Positions 6,891 to 13,825 of a DNA stretch of 27,062 nt are shown piece after piece. The notes under the pieces were generated by a model. That model had not been told where the DNA came from and searched no databases. It saw only the letters and a list, made by a program, of their open reading frames with translations. The stretch is taken from assembly GCA_023412275.1 (NCBI GenBank), contig JAEYNY010000093.1, positions 1-27,062 of the forward strand, in the 5' to 3' direction. Every line of letters starts with the position of its first letter. Position 1 is the first letter of the stretch. This DNA comes from Bacillota bacterium. Its GTDB lineage: Bacteria; Bacillota; Clostridia; Acetivibrionales; DSM-1351. The translations under genes and the position numbers were made by a program.

Positions 6891-8642
6891 ATGTCAACTG
6901 TAAATATTACAATAGACGGTAAGAAACTTCAGGTTGAACAAGGCATAACAATTTTAGAGGCAGCCAGACAGGCTAATATAAAGATACCTACACTTTGCTT
7001 CCTAAAGGATATCAATGAAATAGGTGCATGTAGAATGTGTCTGGTTGAGATAAAGGGTGCAAGAGCATTGCAGGCGTCTTGTGTATACCCTGTTGCAGAA
7101 GGACTTGAAATTTATACTCAGAGTCCGGCTGTAAGAGAAGCAAGAAAGGTAACCTTGGAGCTTATCCTTTCAAACCATGATAAGAAATGTCTTACTTGTG
7201 TAAGAAGTAAAAACTGTGAGCTTCAAAGTTTAGCTGAAGAATTAAATATAAAAGATATAAGATTTGAAGGTGATTCTACAAATCTACCATTAGACGATTT
7301 TTCACCTTCTATCGTAAGAGATCCAAATAAATGTGTACTGTGCAGACGTTGTGTCAGTATGTGTAAAAACGTTCAGACTGTTTCTGTTATCAGTGCAGCT
7401 GAAAGAGGCTTCAAATCAACTATTTCCTGTGCTTTTGACAGGTCCTTGGCAGAAGTTCCATGTACAATGTGCGGACAATGTATAAGTGTTTGTCCTGTTG
7501 GAGCCTTGAGGGAGAAAGATGACACTGAAAAGGTGTGGTCTGCATTGGCTGATAAGGAACTTCATGTTGTAGTACAGACGGCTCCTGCTGTTCGTGTTGC
7601 TTTGGGTGAGGAATTCGGACTTCCAATAGGAACAAGAGTAACCGGAAAAATGGCTGCTGCTTTAAATCACATGGGTTTTGCAAAGGTATTTGACACAGAT
7701 ACTGCTGCAGATCTTACAATAATGGAAGAAGGCACTGAGCTGCTAAACAGAATTAAAAACGGTGGAAAGCTTCCTGTTATAACCTCTTGTAGTCCGGGTT
7801 GGATTAAGTTCTGTGAACACAATTATCCCGAATTTCTTGAAAACCTATCATCCTGTAAATCACCACATGAAATGTTCGGTGCAGTGATGAAAACTTACTA
7901 TGCTGAAAAAATGGGTATCGATCCTAAGAAAATATTTGTAGTTTCAGTAATGCCATGTACTGCAAAGAAATTTGAAGCACAAAGACCTGAGCTTTCCGCA
8001 ATAGGCTTGCCGGATGTAGATGTAGTTATAACAACCAGAGAACTTGCAAGAATGATAAAGGAATCTGGTATTGATTTTAACAATATGGAAGACATGGATT
8101 TTGATGATCCAATGGGTAATGCAACAGGAGCCGGCGTAATATTCGGTGCAACCGGAGGAGTTATGGAGGCAGCTCTCAGAACAGTATCTGAAATAGTTGC
8201 AGGAAAATCCTTTGATGATATTGAATATGCTGCTGTAAGAGGCATAGAGGGTATCAAGGAAGCAACAGTTGCAATAGGTGACATGAAAGTTAAAGCAGCC
8301 GTTGCCAATGGTCTCGGTAATGCTAGAAAACTTCTTGACAGTATAAAGGCAGGAGAAGCATCCTATGACTTCGTTGAAATAATGGCCTGTCCTGGTGGAT
8401 GCGTAAATGGTGGAGGACAGCCGATACAGCCTTCTTCAGTAAGGAGCTGGACTGATTTGCGTGCTGAACGTGCAAAGGCAATTTATGAAGAAGATGTAAG
8501 CCTCCCAATCAGAAAGTCACATGAAAACCCTGTAATCAAAGAAATGTATGATAAGTATTTCGGAGAGCCGGGAAGCCACAAGGCACATGAGATTTTACAC
8601 ACACATTATACTGCAAGGGAAAACTACCCTGTTAAAGAATAA
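6891..8642 (+). CDS. hydA: [FeFe]-hydrogenase catalytic subunit (HydA, NADH/ferredoxin-linked type)
   Basis: The 583-residue subunit makes H2 from electrons delivered by HydB and HydC. In order: a plant-type [2Fe-2S] domain (CFLKDINEIGACRMC), a His-Cys3 [4Fe-4S] site (HDKKCLTCVRSKNC), two [4Fe-4S] sites (CVLCRRCVSMC and CTMCGQCISVCP), and the H-cluster domain. H-cluster motifs are L1 TSCSPGW (298-304), L2 MPCTAKKFE (Cys356) and L3 MACPGGCVNGGGQP (Cys500, Cys504). L1 has Ser301 where textbook enzymes have a second cysteine. No C-terminal extra [2Fe-2S] domain is present, unlike the longer Thermotoga subunit as I recall. Maturation genes hydE, hydF and hydG are not in the window. It is the last gene of the operon and is followed by a terminator. 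Confidence 0.96.
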   Translation: MSTVNITIDGKKLQVEQGITILEAARQANIKIPTLCFLKDINEIGACRMCLVEIKGARALQASCVYPVAEGLEIYTQSPAVREARKVTLELILSNHDKKCLTCVRSKNCELQSLAEELNIKDIRFEGDSTNLPLDDFSPSIVRDPNKCVLCRRCVSMCKNVQTVSVISAAERGFKSTISCAFDRSLAEVPCTMCGQCISVCPVGALREKDDTEKVWSALADKELHVVVQTAPAVRVALGEEFGLPIGTRVTGKMAAALNHMGFAKVFDTDTAADLTIMEEGTELLNRIKNGGKLPVITSCSPGWIKFCEHNYPEFLENLSSCKSPHEMFGAVMKTYYAEKMGIDPKKIFVVSVMPCTAKKFEAQRPELSAIGLPDVDVVITTRELARMIKESGIDFNNMEDMDFDDPMGNATGAGVIFGATGGVMEAALRTVSEIVAGKSFDDIEYAAVRGIEGIKEATVAIGDMKVKAAVANGLGNARKLLDSIKAGEASYDFVEIMACPGGCVNGGGQPIQPSSVRSWTDLRAERAKAIYEEDVSLPIRKSHENPVIKEMYDKYFGEPGSHKAHEILHTHYTARENYPVKE

Positions 8643-8660
8643 TCAATTTTAATATAAGAA

Positions 8661-8692
8661 GATGTCGGATAATTAGTTCCGGCATCTTTTTT
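8661..8692 (+). terminator. Intrinsic terminator of the hydrogenase operon
   Basis: GATGTCGGA (8661-8669) pairs with TCCGGCATC (8678-8686), with one G-U, followed by six Ts. It lies 18 nt after the hydA stop. Confidence 0.88.
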
Positions 8693-8710
8693 GTATTATA
8701 TAACATAAAT

Positions 8711-8749
8711 ATAAAAAGCAGAATTCAAACACTGAATTCTGCTTTTATA
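8711..8749. terminator. Second, symmetric hairpin between hydA and the next gene
   Basis: The near-perfect dyad AAAGCAGAATTCA / TGAATTCTGCTTT has a five-base loop, with As before and TTTTATATT after. It can act as a terminator on either strand. It follows the hydA terminator by about 20 nt and immediately precedes a promoter at 8750, so it may insulate the two units. Confidence 0.6.
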
Positions 8750-8778
8750 TTGACAAATGATATTAATAGTTATATTAT
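8750..8778 (+). promoter_or_regulatory. Sigma-A promoter for the 8880-10659 gene pair
   Basis: TTGACA (8750-8755), a 17-nt spacer and TATTAT (8773-8778) make a near-consensus promoter. The roughly 95-nt leader that follows is AT-rich. An imperfect dyad (GTTATATTATTAAA against TTTAGTAATAAC, 8769-8794) overlaps the -10 and could be an operator. Confidence 0.65.
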
Positions 8779-8879
8779 TAAATTTAGTAATAACGAATAA
8801 TTATTAAAACCTACCCAATTATACTATATCACAAAAGCAAACAGTTGTCAAGGGTTTTTTAATAAAAGGAGGATTTTTT

Positions 8880-9356
8880 ATGAAAGATTTTTTACAAATC
8901 CAAAAACTATTATCTCAGAACGAGTCTGAAATTAATCAAATTGAAAAATGCAATGAATTTTCCTCAAAATTTGGCTTAGTTCTCACAAATACGCAAATCA
9001 GAACTCTTTCAGAAGAAAGATATAGTACGCTTAAAAGATACGGCCGTGTAGAACTTGGGAAGGGAATTCTGGACAAACTGATTTTTGGGTTTTGTGATTC
9101 ACCATTTATATGGCAGGAAAACTACATGGATACTTTATCTGAACTGCAGGACATTTTTTATTATTTTAAAAATGAGTCCCTCGATGAATTTACAGATGAT
9201 GAACTGATACATTACATGCGTAAGAGTTTTGATAATCAGTGCCAGGGTTCAATTGAGTACTTGAGGGAGACTAGCTTGGAAGATGTGTGCAGAAGTATAA
9301 GATTCGGGCAGGAGGCGTATAAGTATTTTGATACTTACGATGATGAGTTAGAATAA
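8880..9356 (+). CDS. Uncharacterised protein, DUF6323-like
   Basis: This 158-residue soluble protein has no signal peptide or membrane segment. The block YGRVELGKGILDKLIFGFCDS (about residues 54-74) and the neighbouring FSSKFGLVLT stretch make me recall the family DUF6323; this is from memory, not a search. No catalytic motif is evident. An AAAGGAGGA site precedes the start. The gene has its own promoter at 8750, and the stop is 22 nt before the next gene, which has its own AAAGGAGGT site, so the two form an operon. Domains of the next gene (DUF6179-like) are, as I recall, often found beside this family, suggesting they act together. Function unknown. Confidence 0.78.
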   Translation: MKDFLQIQKLLSQNESEINQIEKCNEFSSKFGLVLTNTQIRTLSEERYSTLKRYGRVELGKGILDKLIFGFCDSPFIWQENYMDTLSELQDIFYYFKNESLDEFTDDELIHYMRKSFDNQCQGSIEYLRETSLEDVCRSIRFGQEAYKYFDTYDDELE

Positions 9357-9378
9357 CTGCAAAGGAGGTCAAAATATT

Positions 9379-10659
9379 ATGGATGCAATACAGAAATATC
9401 AGCATATACAAACTGTCAGGAGCGAGTACTTTCAATCTCTTTTACAGGGTGCAGCAAAAGAGGGTATAATCGGTTCCGATCAGGTAAAGAAAATTCAAGT
9501 GGGGCTGCTAGGTCTGCTATCAAAGCAGATAGAAAAGTATACTTATGGAGAGAGCAGCTCCGTAACTGCGGAGAGTGCTGAAAGTCTGCTTAAATCAATT
9601 TGTTTCTCTGTAAGTTTGGCATTGAAGTGTCAGGAGAATGTTATTATTGCATCAGAATTACTTGAACATGAGAGTGTTGAGGAATTATTTGAAAAAGGAA
9701 ATGAGTTAATCAGATATTATTTTGAGGATGCAAAAAAAATCTGGATTAAAATAAAAACAGAGGGTCCGAAAATCAGTAATTTGGCGTATAACGATACTGT
9801 TTTCATTGGACTGAAGGAATTCTTTGATTGGTATGACTACAGGTTTTCTGCACACGAAATAAAGGGTAGTTTGGATTATCCTCTTTCTTATGATGAAATG
9901 GATTTAAAAGGCATAGAATATATCCATGAATATGTAACCCACCTTGATATGGAAAATGCTTTCTGTTCTCCATATGATGCACATAGTATCGAGTGCCTTA
10001 TGAAGGGTCATAGTAAGAATTTCAGAGAAGACCTGCTAAATATATTTGAGTTGGTACTTACGAATTTACTTGGTAGAAGCATGCTGGGTTATACGCTTGA
10101 CAGATTGGATATAAGTGAGGAAGATAGGGCTTGGCTGTTAGTACAACTTAATAAGGTTGATGAAACGGTATTTGTACAAAAAATGGAGCGGGCTTTTTAT
10201 GAAGTATTGTCTTTTATGAAAGTTGAATCACAGGCTACTATTGATTATTTCAAAATAACTTTAAAAAATATTATCTCAAGAGTCAAACATAATATAAATC
10301 TGGGTAAGCTGGACAAAGTGTTTATAACGCTATATGAAGAGGAAAATGAAAACTTAATATCGGGATATGTTGATGGTAATAAAATGGAAGATGAAGCTTT
10401 AAGAGTATTAATTGATGAAATGAAGGATTGCAGATTTTTGGAGGATAAAATTGCAATGGTTTTGCAGAGTATAAAAAGTCTGGAGGATTTATCGGAGGTT
10501 CTCAATGGATGTTTCTTTGAAGGGGAATACGAAAGTGTGTTCAAACTCCTTGATAAACGAGAAATACAAGAACTGAAACAAAGGATTGTTGAAAATAAGA
10601 CCGATTCTTCTTCCTTTTATGATTGGGAATGTGCATTGCTTAGGTTTGCCATAGACTAA
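9379..10659 (+). CDS. Uncharacterised protein, DUF6179-like, partner of preceding gene
   Basis: This 426-residue protein is predicted cytosolic and largely helical, rich in Glu, Lys and Leu. The N-terminal region (residues about 10-65: SEYFQSLLQGAAKEG, then LLSKQIEKYTYGESSSV) is what I recall as DUF6179. No Walker, nuclease, protease or kinase motif is visible. It follows the DUF6323-like gene by 22 nt with AAAGGAGGT at 9361-9369. No terminator is obvious in the 136 nt downstream. The pair sits between the hydrogenase operon and the hydrolase array, with no functional clue from either side. Alternatives such as a sporulation or stress factor cannot be separated by sequence. Confidence 0.75.
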   Translation: MDAIQKYQHIQTVRSEYFQSLLQGAAKEGIIGSDQVKKIQVGLLGLLSKQIEKYTYGESSSVTAESAESLLKSICFSVSLALKCQENVIIASELLEHESVEELFEKGNELIRYYFEDAKKIWIKIKTEGPKISNLAYNDTVFIGLKEFFDWYDYRFSAHEIKGSLDYPLSYDEMDLKGIEYIHEYVTHLDMENAFCSPYDAHSIECLMKGHSKNFREDLLNIFELVLTNLLGRSMLGYTLDRLDISEEDRAWLLVQLNKVDETVFVQKMERAFYEVLSFMKVESQATIDYFKITLKNIISRVKHNINLGKLDKVFITLYEEENENLISGYVDGNKMEDEALRVLIDEMKDCRFLEDKIAMVLQSIKSLEDLSEVLNGCFFEGEYESVFKLLDKREIQELKQRIVENKTDSSSFYDWECALLRFAID

Positions 10660-10710
10660 CAAGAGGTTTATTCACATTTACCTATATCACTTACTTATTT
10701 AATACAAATT

Positions 10711-10745
10711 TACCATAGATTTACTATAAAAAGTAATACTATAAT
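10711..10745 (+). promoter_or_regulatory. Promoter region of hydrolase copy 1 with shared TACCAT element
   Basis: TACCATAGATTTAC (10711-10724) precedes TATAAT (10740-10745). A weak -35-like TAGATT lies inside the element, spaced 18 nt from the -10. The same element recurs upstream of copies 2 and 3 at almost the same distance from the start codon (85 or 86 nt). Confidence 0.5.
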
Positions 10746-10795
10746 TAATAGTAAAATAATTCCAGTTTATGGAATTAGAAAGGTGATAAGTATAA

Positions 10796-12013
10796 ATGAG
10801 TATATTTTCAACTATTAAATTTGTTGTAGAGGCCCCATTTTCTCTGCTAATGCCATTATTCGAGCTTCAAGAACCCACAGGGCCGTATAAGGTTGGTACC
10901 ACTACGTATGATTGGACAGATACGTCACGCCGGGAGGAGAAATGCAATGGAGATGTCAAACGGGAACTAATGGTACAGGTATGGTACCCGGCAGAAAAAA
11001 TAGAGAACTTAAAAAAAGCACCATATATAAAAGATGCACCCGAAATCATTAGGGGCCTTGAAAAGTATTATTATATTAAACCTTTTCTGTTAAGAAGGCT
11101 AAAAGATGTACAAACCCATTCTTTTATTAATGCACAATTATCAAGTAAAAGTGATAAGTATCCGGTATTGATATTTTCACCTGGTATGGTAGGGTTTAGA
11201 AATCAAAATACATTTCAGGCTGAGGAACTGGCAAGCCATGGTTATATAGTGATCGCAGTTGACCATCCGTACTATGCAGCAGCAACAGTTTTTTCTGACG
11301 GCAGGGTTGCAGAGTCTACAATAAGTACTGATGTAGACAGCCGTGACTTTTCTCTGGAGTTTGGTGACAAGAATAACGAAACGTGGGTAAAAGACGTTCA
11401 ATTTGTTCTGGATAAGCTTGAAGAGATTAATAATAAGGGTAATGATAACCTTTTTTCAGGCAGGTTTGATATGGAGAAGATTGGCATGTTCGGACATTCC
11501 TTTGGAGGAGCTACAGCAGCTCAGTTGCTTTTGAAGGACTCCAGAGTAAAAGCTGGCATTAACATGGATGGTGCTTTTTTTGGTTCCGATATTCCGGAGA
11601 CAGGGATTGAAAAGCCATTTTTACTAATGCTTTCGGAGCAGAATAAGATGAGTACTGATTTAGTGAAATTAGAAAAGAAGTTAAAAATGTTCGGAATAAA
11701 GGGTGAAAAGCTTAAGGAATATCTGGCACTGTATGCAGAATGTGAAAGAAGAATGAAAAAAGCTATGGCTGGAGGAGCTTATTCCATTGTTATTAAAAAA
11801 ACCACTCATTTAAGCTATAGTGATGCATATCTTTATACTCCGTTAATGGCCATAATACATAAACCGAAAAAGATACATAAAGTAATAAATGATTTTTCAC
11901 TTATTTTCTTTAATAAATATCTTATGGAGGATTCAACTGCTTCCTTGGAGAATACAGCCCATAAATATAATAATGTCGAAATTGCAGGAGCCAAAAAGGA
12001 ATTAGTTTCTTGA
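10796..12013 (+). CDS. PAF-acetylhydrolase-like alpha/beta hydrolase, copy 1 (short form)
   Basis: This 405-residue hydrolase resembles bacterial homologues of platelet-activating-factor acetylhydrolase isoform II and dienelactone-type lipases. The predicted triad is Ser235 in GHSFGG, Asp258 in NMDGAF and His338 in TTHLSY; a conserved FSPG stretch probably forms the oxyanion hole (FSHG in copies 2 and 3). It begins directly with a single hydrophobic stretch (IKFVVEAPFSLLMPLF, residues 7-22) and lacks the four-helix membrane domain of the two following paralogues. The ATG is chosen for its AAAGGTGAT site. The substrate is unknown; short-chain lipid or acetyl esters are plausible. It is the most diverged of three tandem copies, for example PYYAAATVFSDG against TYDAAATVFSNG in copy 2. 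Confidence 0.88.
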   Translation: MSIFSTIKFVVEAPFSLLMPLFELQEPTGPYKVGTTTYDWTDTSRREEKCNGDVKRELMVQVWYPAEKIENLKKAPYIKDAPEIIRGLEKYYYIKPFLLRRLKDVQTHSFINAQLSSKSDKYPVLIFSPGMVGFRNQNTFQAEELASHGYIVIAVDHPYYAAATVFSDGRVAESTISTDVDSRDFSLEFGDKNNETWVKDVQFVLDKLEEINNKGNDNLFSGRFDMEKIGMFGHSFGGATAAQLLLKDSRVKAGINMDGAFFGSDIPETGIEKPFLLMLSEQNKMSTDLVKLEKKLKMFGIKGEKLKEYLALYAECERRMKKAMAGGAYSIVIKKTTHLSYSDAYLYTPLMAIIHKPKKIHKVINDFSLIFFNKYLMEDSTASLENTAHKYNNVEIAGAKKELVS

Positions 12014-12030
12014 ATATAATGTATAAATCA

Positions 12031-12058
12031 GGTAGAGTTTAGTTACTCTGCCTTTTTT
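12031..12058 (+). terminator. Terminator after hydrolase copy 1
   Basis: GGTAGAGT (12031-12038) pairs with ACTCTGCC (12045-12052), with one G-U, followed by six Ts. The hairpin and the downstream ATGCACTTTTAACCA are repeated after copy 2. Confidence 0.8.
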
Positions 12059-12099
12059 ATGCACTTTTAACCATTATGTTTACAAAATTAGATTACAAT

Positions 12100-12133
12100 T
12101 ACCATGGATTAACAAATAATTGAGGAATATAAT
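12100..12133 (+). promoter_or_regulatory. Promoter region of hydrolase copy 2 with shared TACCAT element
   Basis: TACCATGGATTAAC (12100-12113) precedes TATAAT (12128-12133), with TGGATT as a weak -35 at 17-nt spacing. The element starts 86 nt before the start codon, as upstream of copy 3. Confidence 0.5.
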
Positions 12134-12185
12134 TACAATGTAAGTTAAAATTTTATGTTGAGAAATTTATTAGGAGGATTATAAA

Positions 12186-13634
12186 TTGAGGGTATTTGAA
12201 ATAGTACTTATTATTATTAACTTTTTTATGCTAGGATGGCTGCTATTTAGTAAAAAGAATAACAAGAAAATATCTTTCATTTTATTTGGAATTTCATTTG
12301 TAATAACACTTACCCAAATAATTGTAGAAGGCTACCGAATTCAAATGTTGCTGGCATACATCTGCCTTCTGTTAAATGTACTGATTTTCTTTCGTAAAGG
12401 TAAAAAGCCCAGAAAAACCTGGAAAATTGTTCTTGCATCGATATTTTCATTTTTATACCTTGTAATAGCTGTTGCATTTCCGGCACTATTGCCTGTTTTT
12501 TCTTTTGAAAAACCAACTGGGCCATACCAAGTAGGTACAGTTACATATGATTGGACTGATGAAAACCGTTTGGAAGAAGCAACAAAAGACCCTGGTGATA
12601 AAAGGGAGCTAGTGGTACAGGTATGGTATCCTGCTGAAAAAACTGAAAATGCTAAAAGGGCACCATATATAGATGATGTCCCGGAGGTAGCAAAAGGGTT
12701 TGAGAAGGAAAATGGTTTACCATCTTTACTATTTAGTCACTTGAAATATGTAAAAAGTAACTCATATTTAAGTGCCAAGCTTTCCGTTAAACAACAGAAA
12801 TATCCACTTTTGATATTCTCCCACGGCTTTGGACTTACTAGAAATATGAATACATATGAAGTGGAAGAATTAGCAAGTCAGGGTTATATTGTAGTCGGAA
12901 TTGACCATACTTACGATGCAGCCGCTACAGTATTTTCAAACGGTGGGGTTGCTCTATATAACAGTGATAATAAAAAAATGACCACTGAAGACGTTGAAAA
13001 AATGGATGGTCATAATGAAATATGGGTAAAAGATGTACAGTTTGTACTTAATAAAATAGAAGAGATAAATAAAAAAGATCCTCTTAATCATTTTACCGGA
13101 AGGATTGATTTGGACAAAATAGGTATGTTCGGGCACTCTTATGGAGGTGCAACAGCAGGACAAATTGTTATGCGTGATTCAAGAGTTAAAGCCGGTATAA
13201 ATATGGATGGGGCTTTTGCTGGTTCACCCATTTCTGAAAAGGGTTTAGGGAAGCCGTTTATGATTATGGACTCTGAAAGTACTTTGAACTCTTATAAAGG
13301 TAATGATGATATATTTATCAAAAATGGAATAACCGGTGATTTACGTAAGAAATACGAAGACTATCTTGCAAAAATGTATATTAAAAGAAATAATGCTATT
13401 GCAAACGGAGGGTATTCTCTCTTAATAAATAACACGCAACATCTTAGTTATACCGATTTAAGTCTTTTTACTCCGGTAATAGCTATTGGCTATAATCCAC
13501 ATGATGTACATAGAATAATAAATGATTTTACTCTCACATTTTTTAATAAATATTTATTAGGAGATTCGTCTGCTTCCCTTGAAGATACCGCAAAGAAATA
13601 TAAAAATATTGAACTTGTCAAAAGCCAAAAGTGA
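12186..13634 (+). CDS. Membrane-anchored PAF-acetylhydrolase-like alpha/beta hydrolase, copy 2
   Basis: This 482-residue protein has two parts. Residues 1-106 hold four hydrophobic segments (about 3-21, 30-48, 52-69, 79-106) with a basic KGKKPRKTWK loop before the last. The rest is an alpha/beta hydrolase with triad Ser318 (GHSYGG), Asp341 (NMDGAF) and His419 (NTQHLSY) and oxyanion stretch FSHGFG. The catalytic domain is homologous to the whole of copy 1 from the shared PTGPY-V-GT-TYDWTD block on. Translation is assigned to a TTG at 12186, preceded by AGGAGG with proper spacing; no ATG fits better. The membrane domain suggests action on lipids or exported esters, but the substrate is unknown. 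Confidence 0.88.
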   Translation: MRVFEIVLIIINFFMLGWLLFSKKNNKKISFILFGISFVITLTQIIVEGYRIQMLLAYICLLLNVLIFFRKGKKPRKTWKIVLASIFSFLYLVIAVAFPALLPVFSFEKPTGPYQVGTVTYDWTDENRLEEATKDPGDKRELVVQVWYPAEKTENAKRAPYIDDVPEVAKGFEKENGLPSLLFSHLKYVKSNSYLSAKLSVKQQKYPLLIFSHGFGLTRNMNTYEVEELASQGYIVVGIDHTYDAAATVFSNGGVALYNSDNKKMTTEDVEKMDGHNEIWVKDVQFVLNKIEEINKKDPLNHFTGRIDLDKIGMFGHSYGGATAGQIVMRDSRVKAGINMDGAFAGSPISEKGLGKPFMIMDSESTLNSYKGNDDIFIKNGITGDLRKKYEDYLAKMYIKRNNAIANGGYSLLINNTQHLSYTDLSLFTPVIAIGYNPHDVHRIINDFTLTFFNKYLLGDSSASLEDTAKKYKNIELVKSQK

Positions 13635-13671
13635 TTAGTTTTTTGAATTAAATAATATAATATATAAATTA

Positions 13672-13698
13672 GGTAGAGTTTAATACTCTGCCTTTTTT
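13672..13698 (+). terminator. Terminator after hydrolase copy 2
   Basis: GGTAGAGT (13672-13679) pairs with ACTCTGCC (13685-13692), then six Ts. It is a duplicate of the hairpin after copy 1 with a slightly shorter loop. Confidence 0.8.
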
Positions 13699-13739
13699 AT
13701 GCACTTTTAACCAATGGGATTACAAATTTATAGAAATTA

Positions 13740-13779
13740 TACCATAGATTTACATATAATTAGGACATATAATTATAAT
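13740..13779 (+). promoter_or_regulatory. Promoter region of hydrolase copy 3 with shared TACCAT element
   Basis: TACCATAGATTTAC (13740-13753) precedes two overlapping -10 candidates, TATAAT at 13768-13773 and again at 13774-13779. The element-to-start distance is 86 nt. Confidence 0.5.
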
Positions 13780-13825
13780 GTAAGTAAAAATTTTATGTTG
13801 AGAAATTTATTAGGAGGATTATAAA

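Noticed and set aside
12031..13698. Repeated GGTAGAGT...ACTCTGCC sequences as a mobile or CRISPR-type repeat
   Set aside because: There are only two copies, each directly after a hydrolase gene with a T-run, and they belong to the tandem gene duplication.
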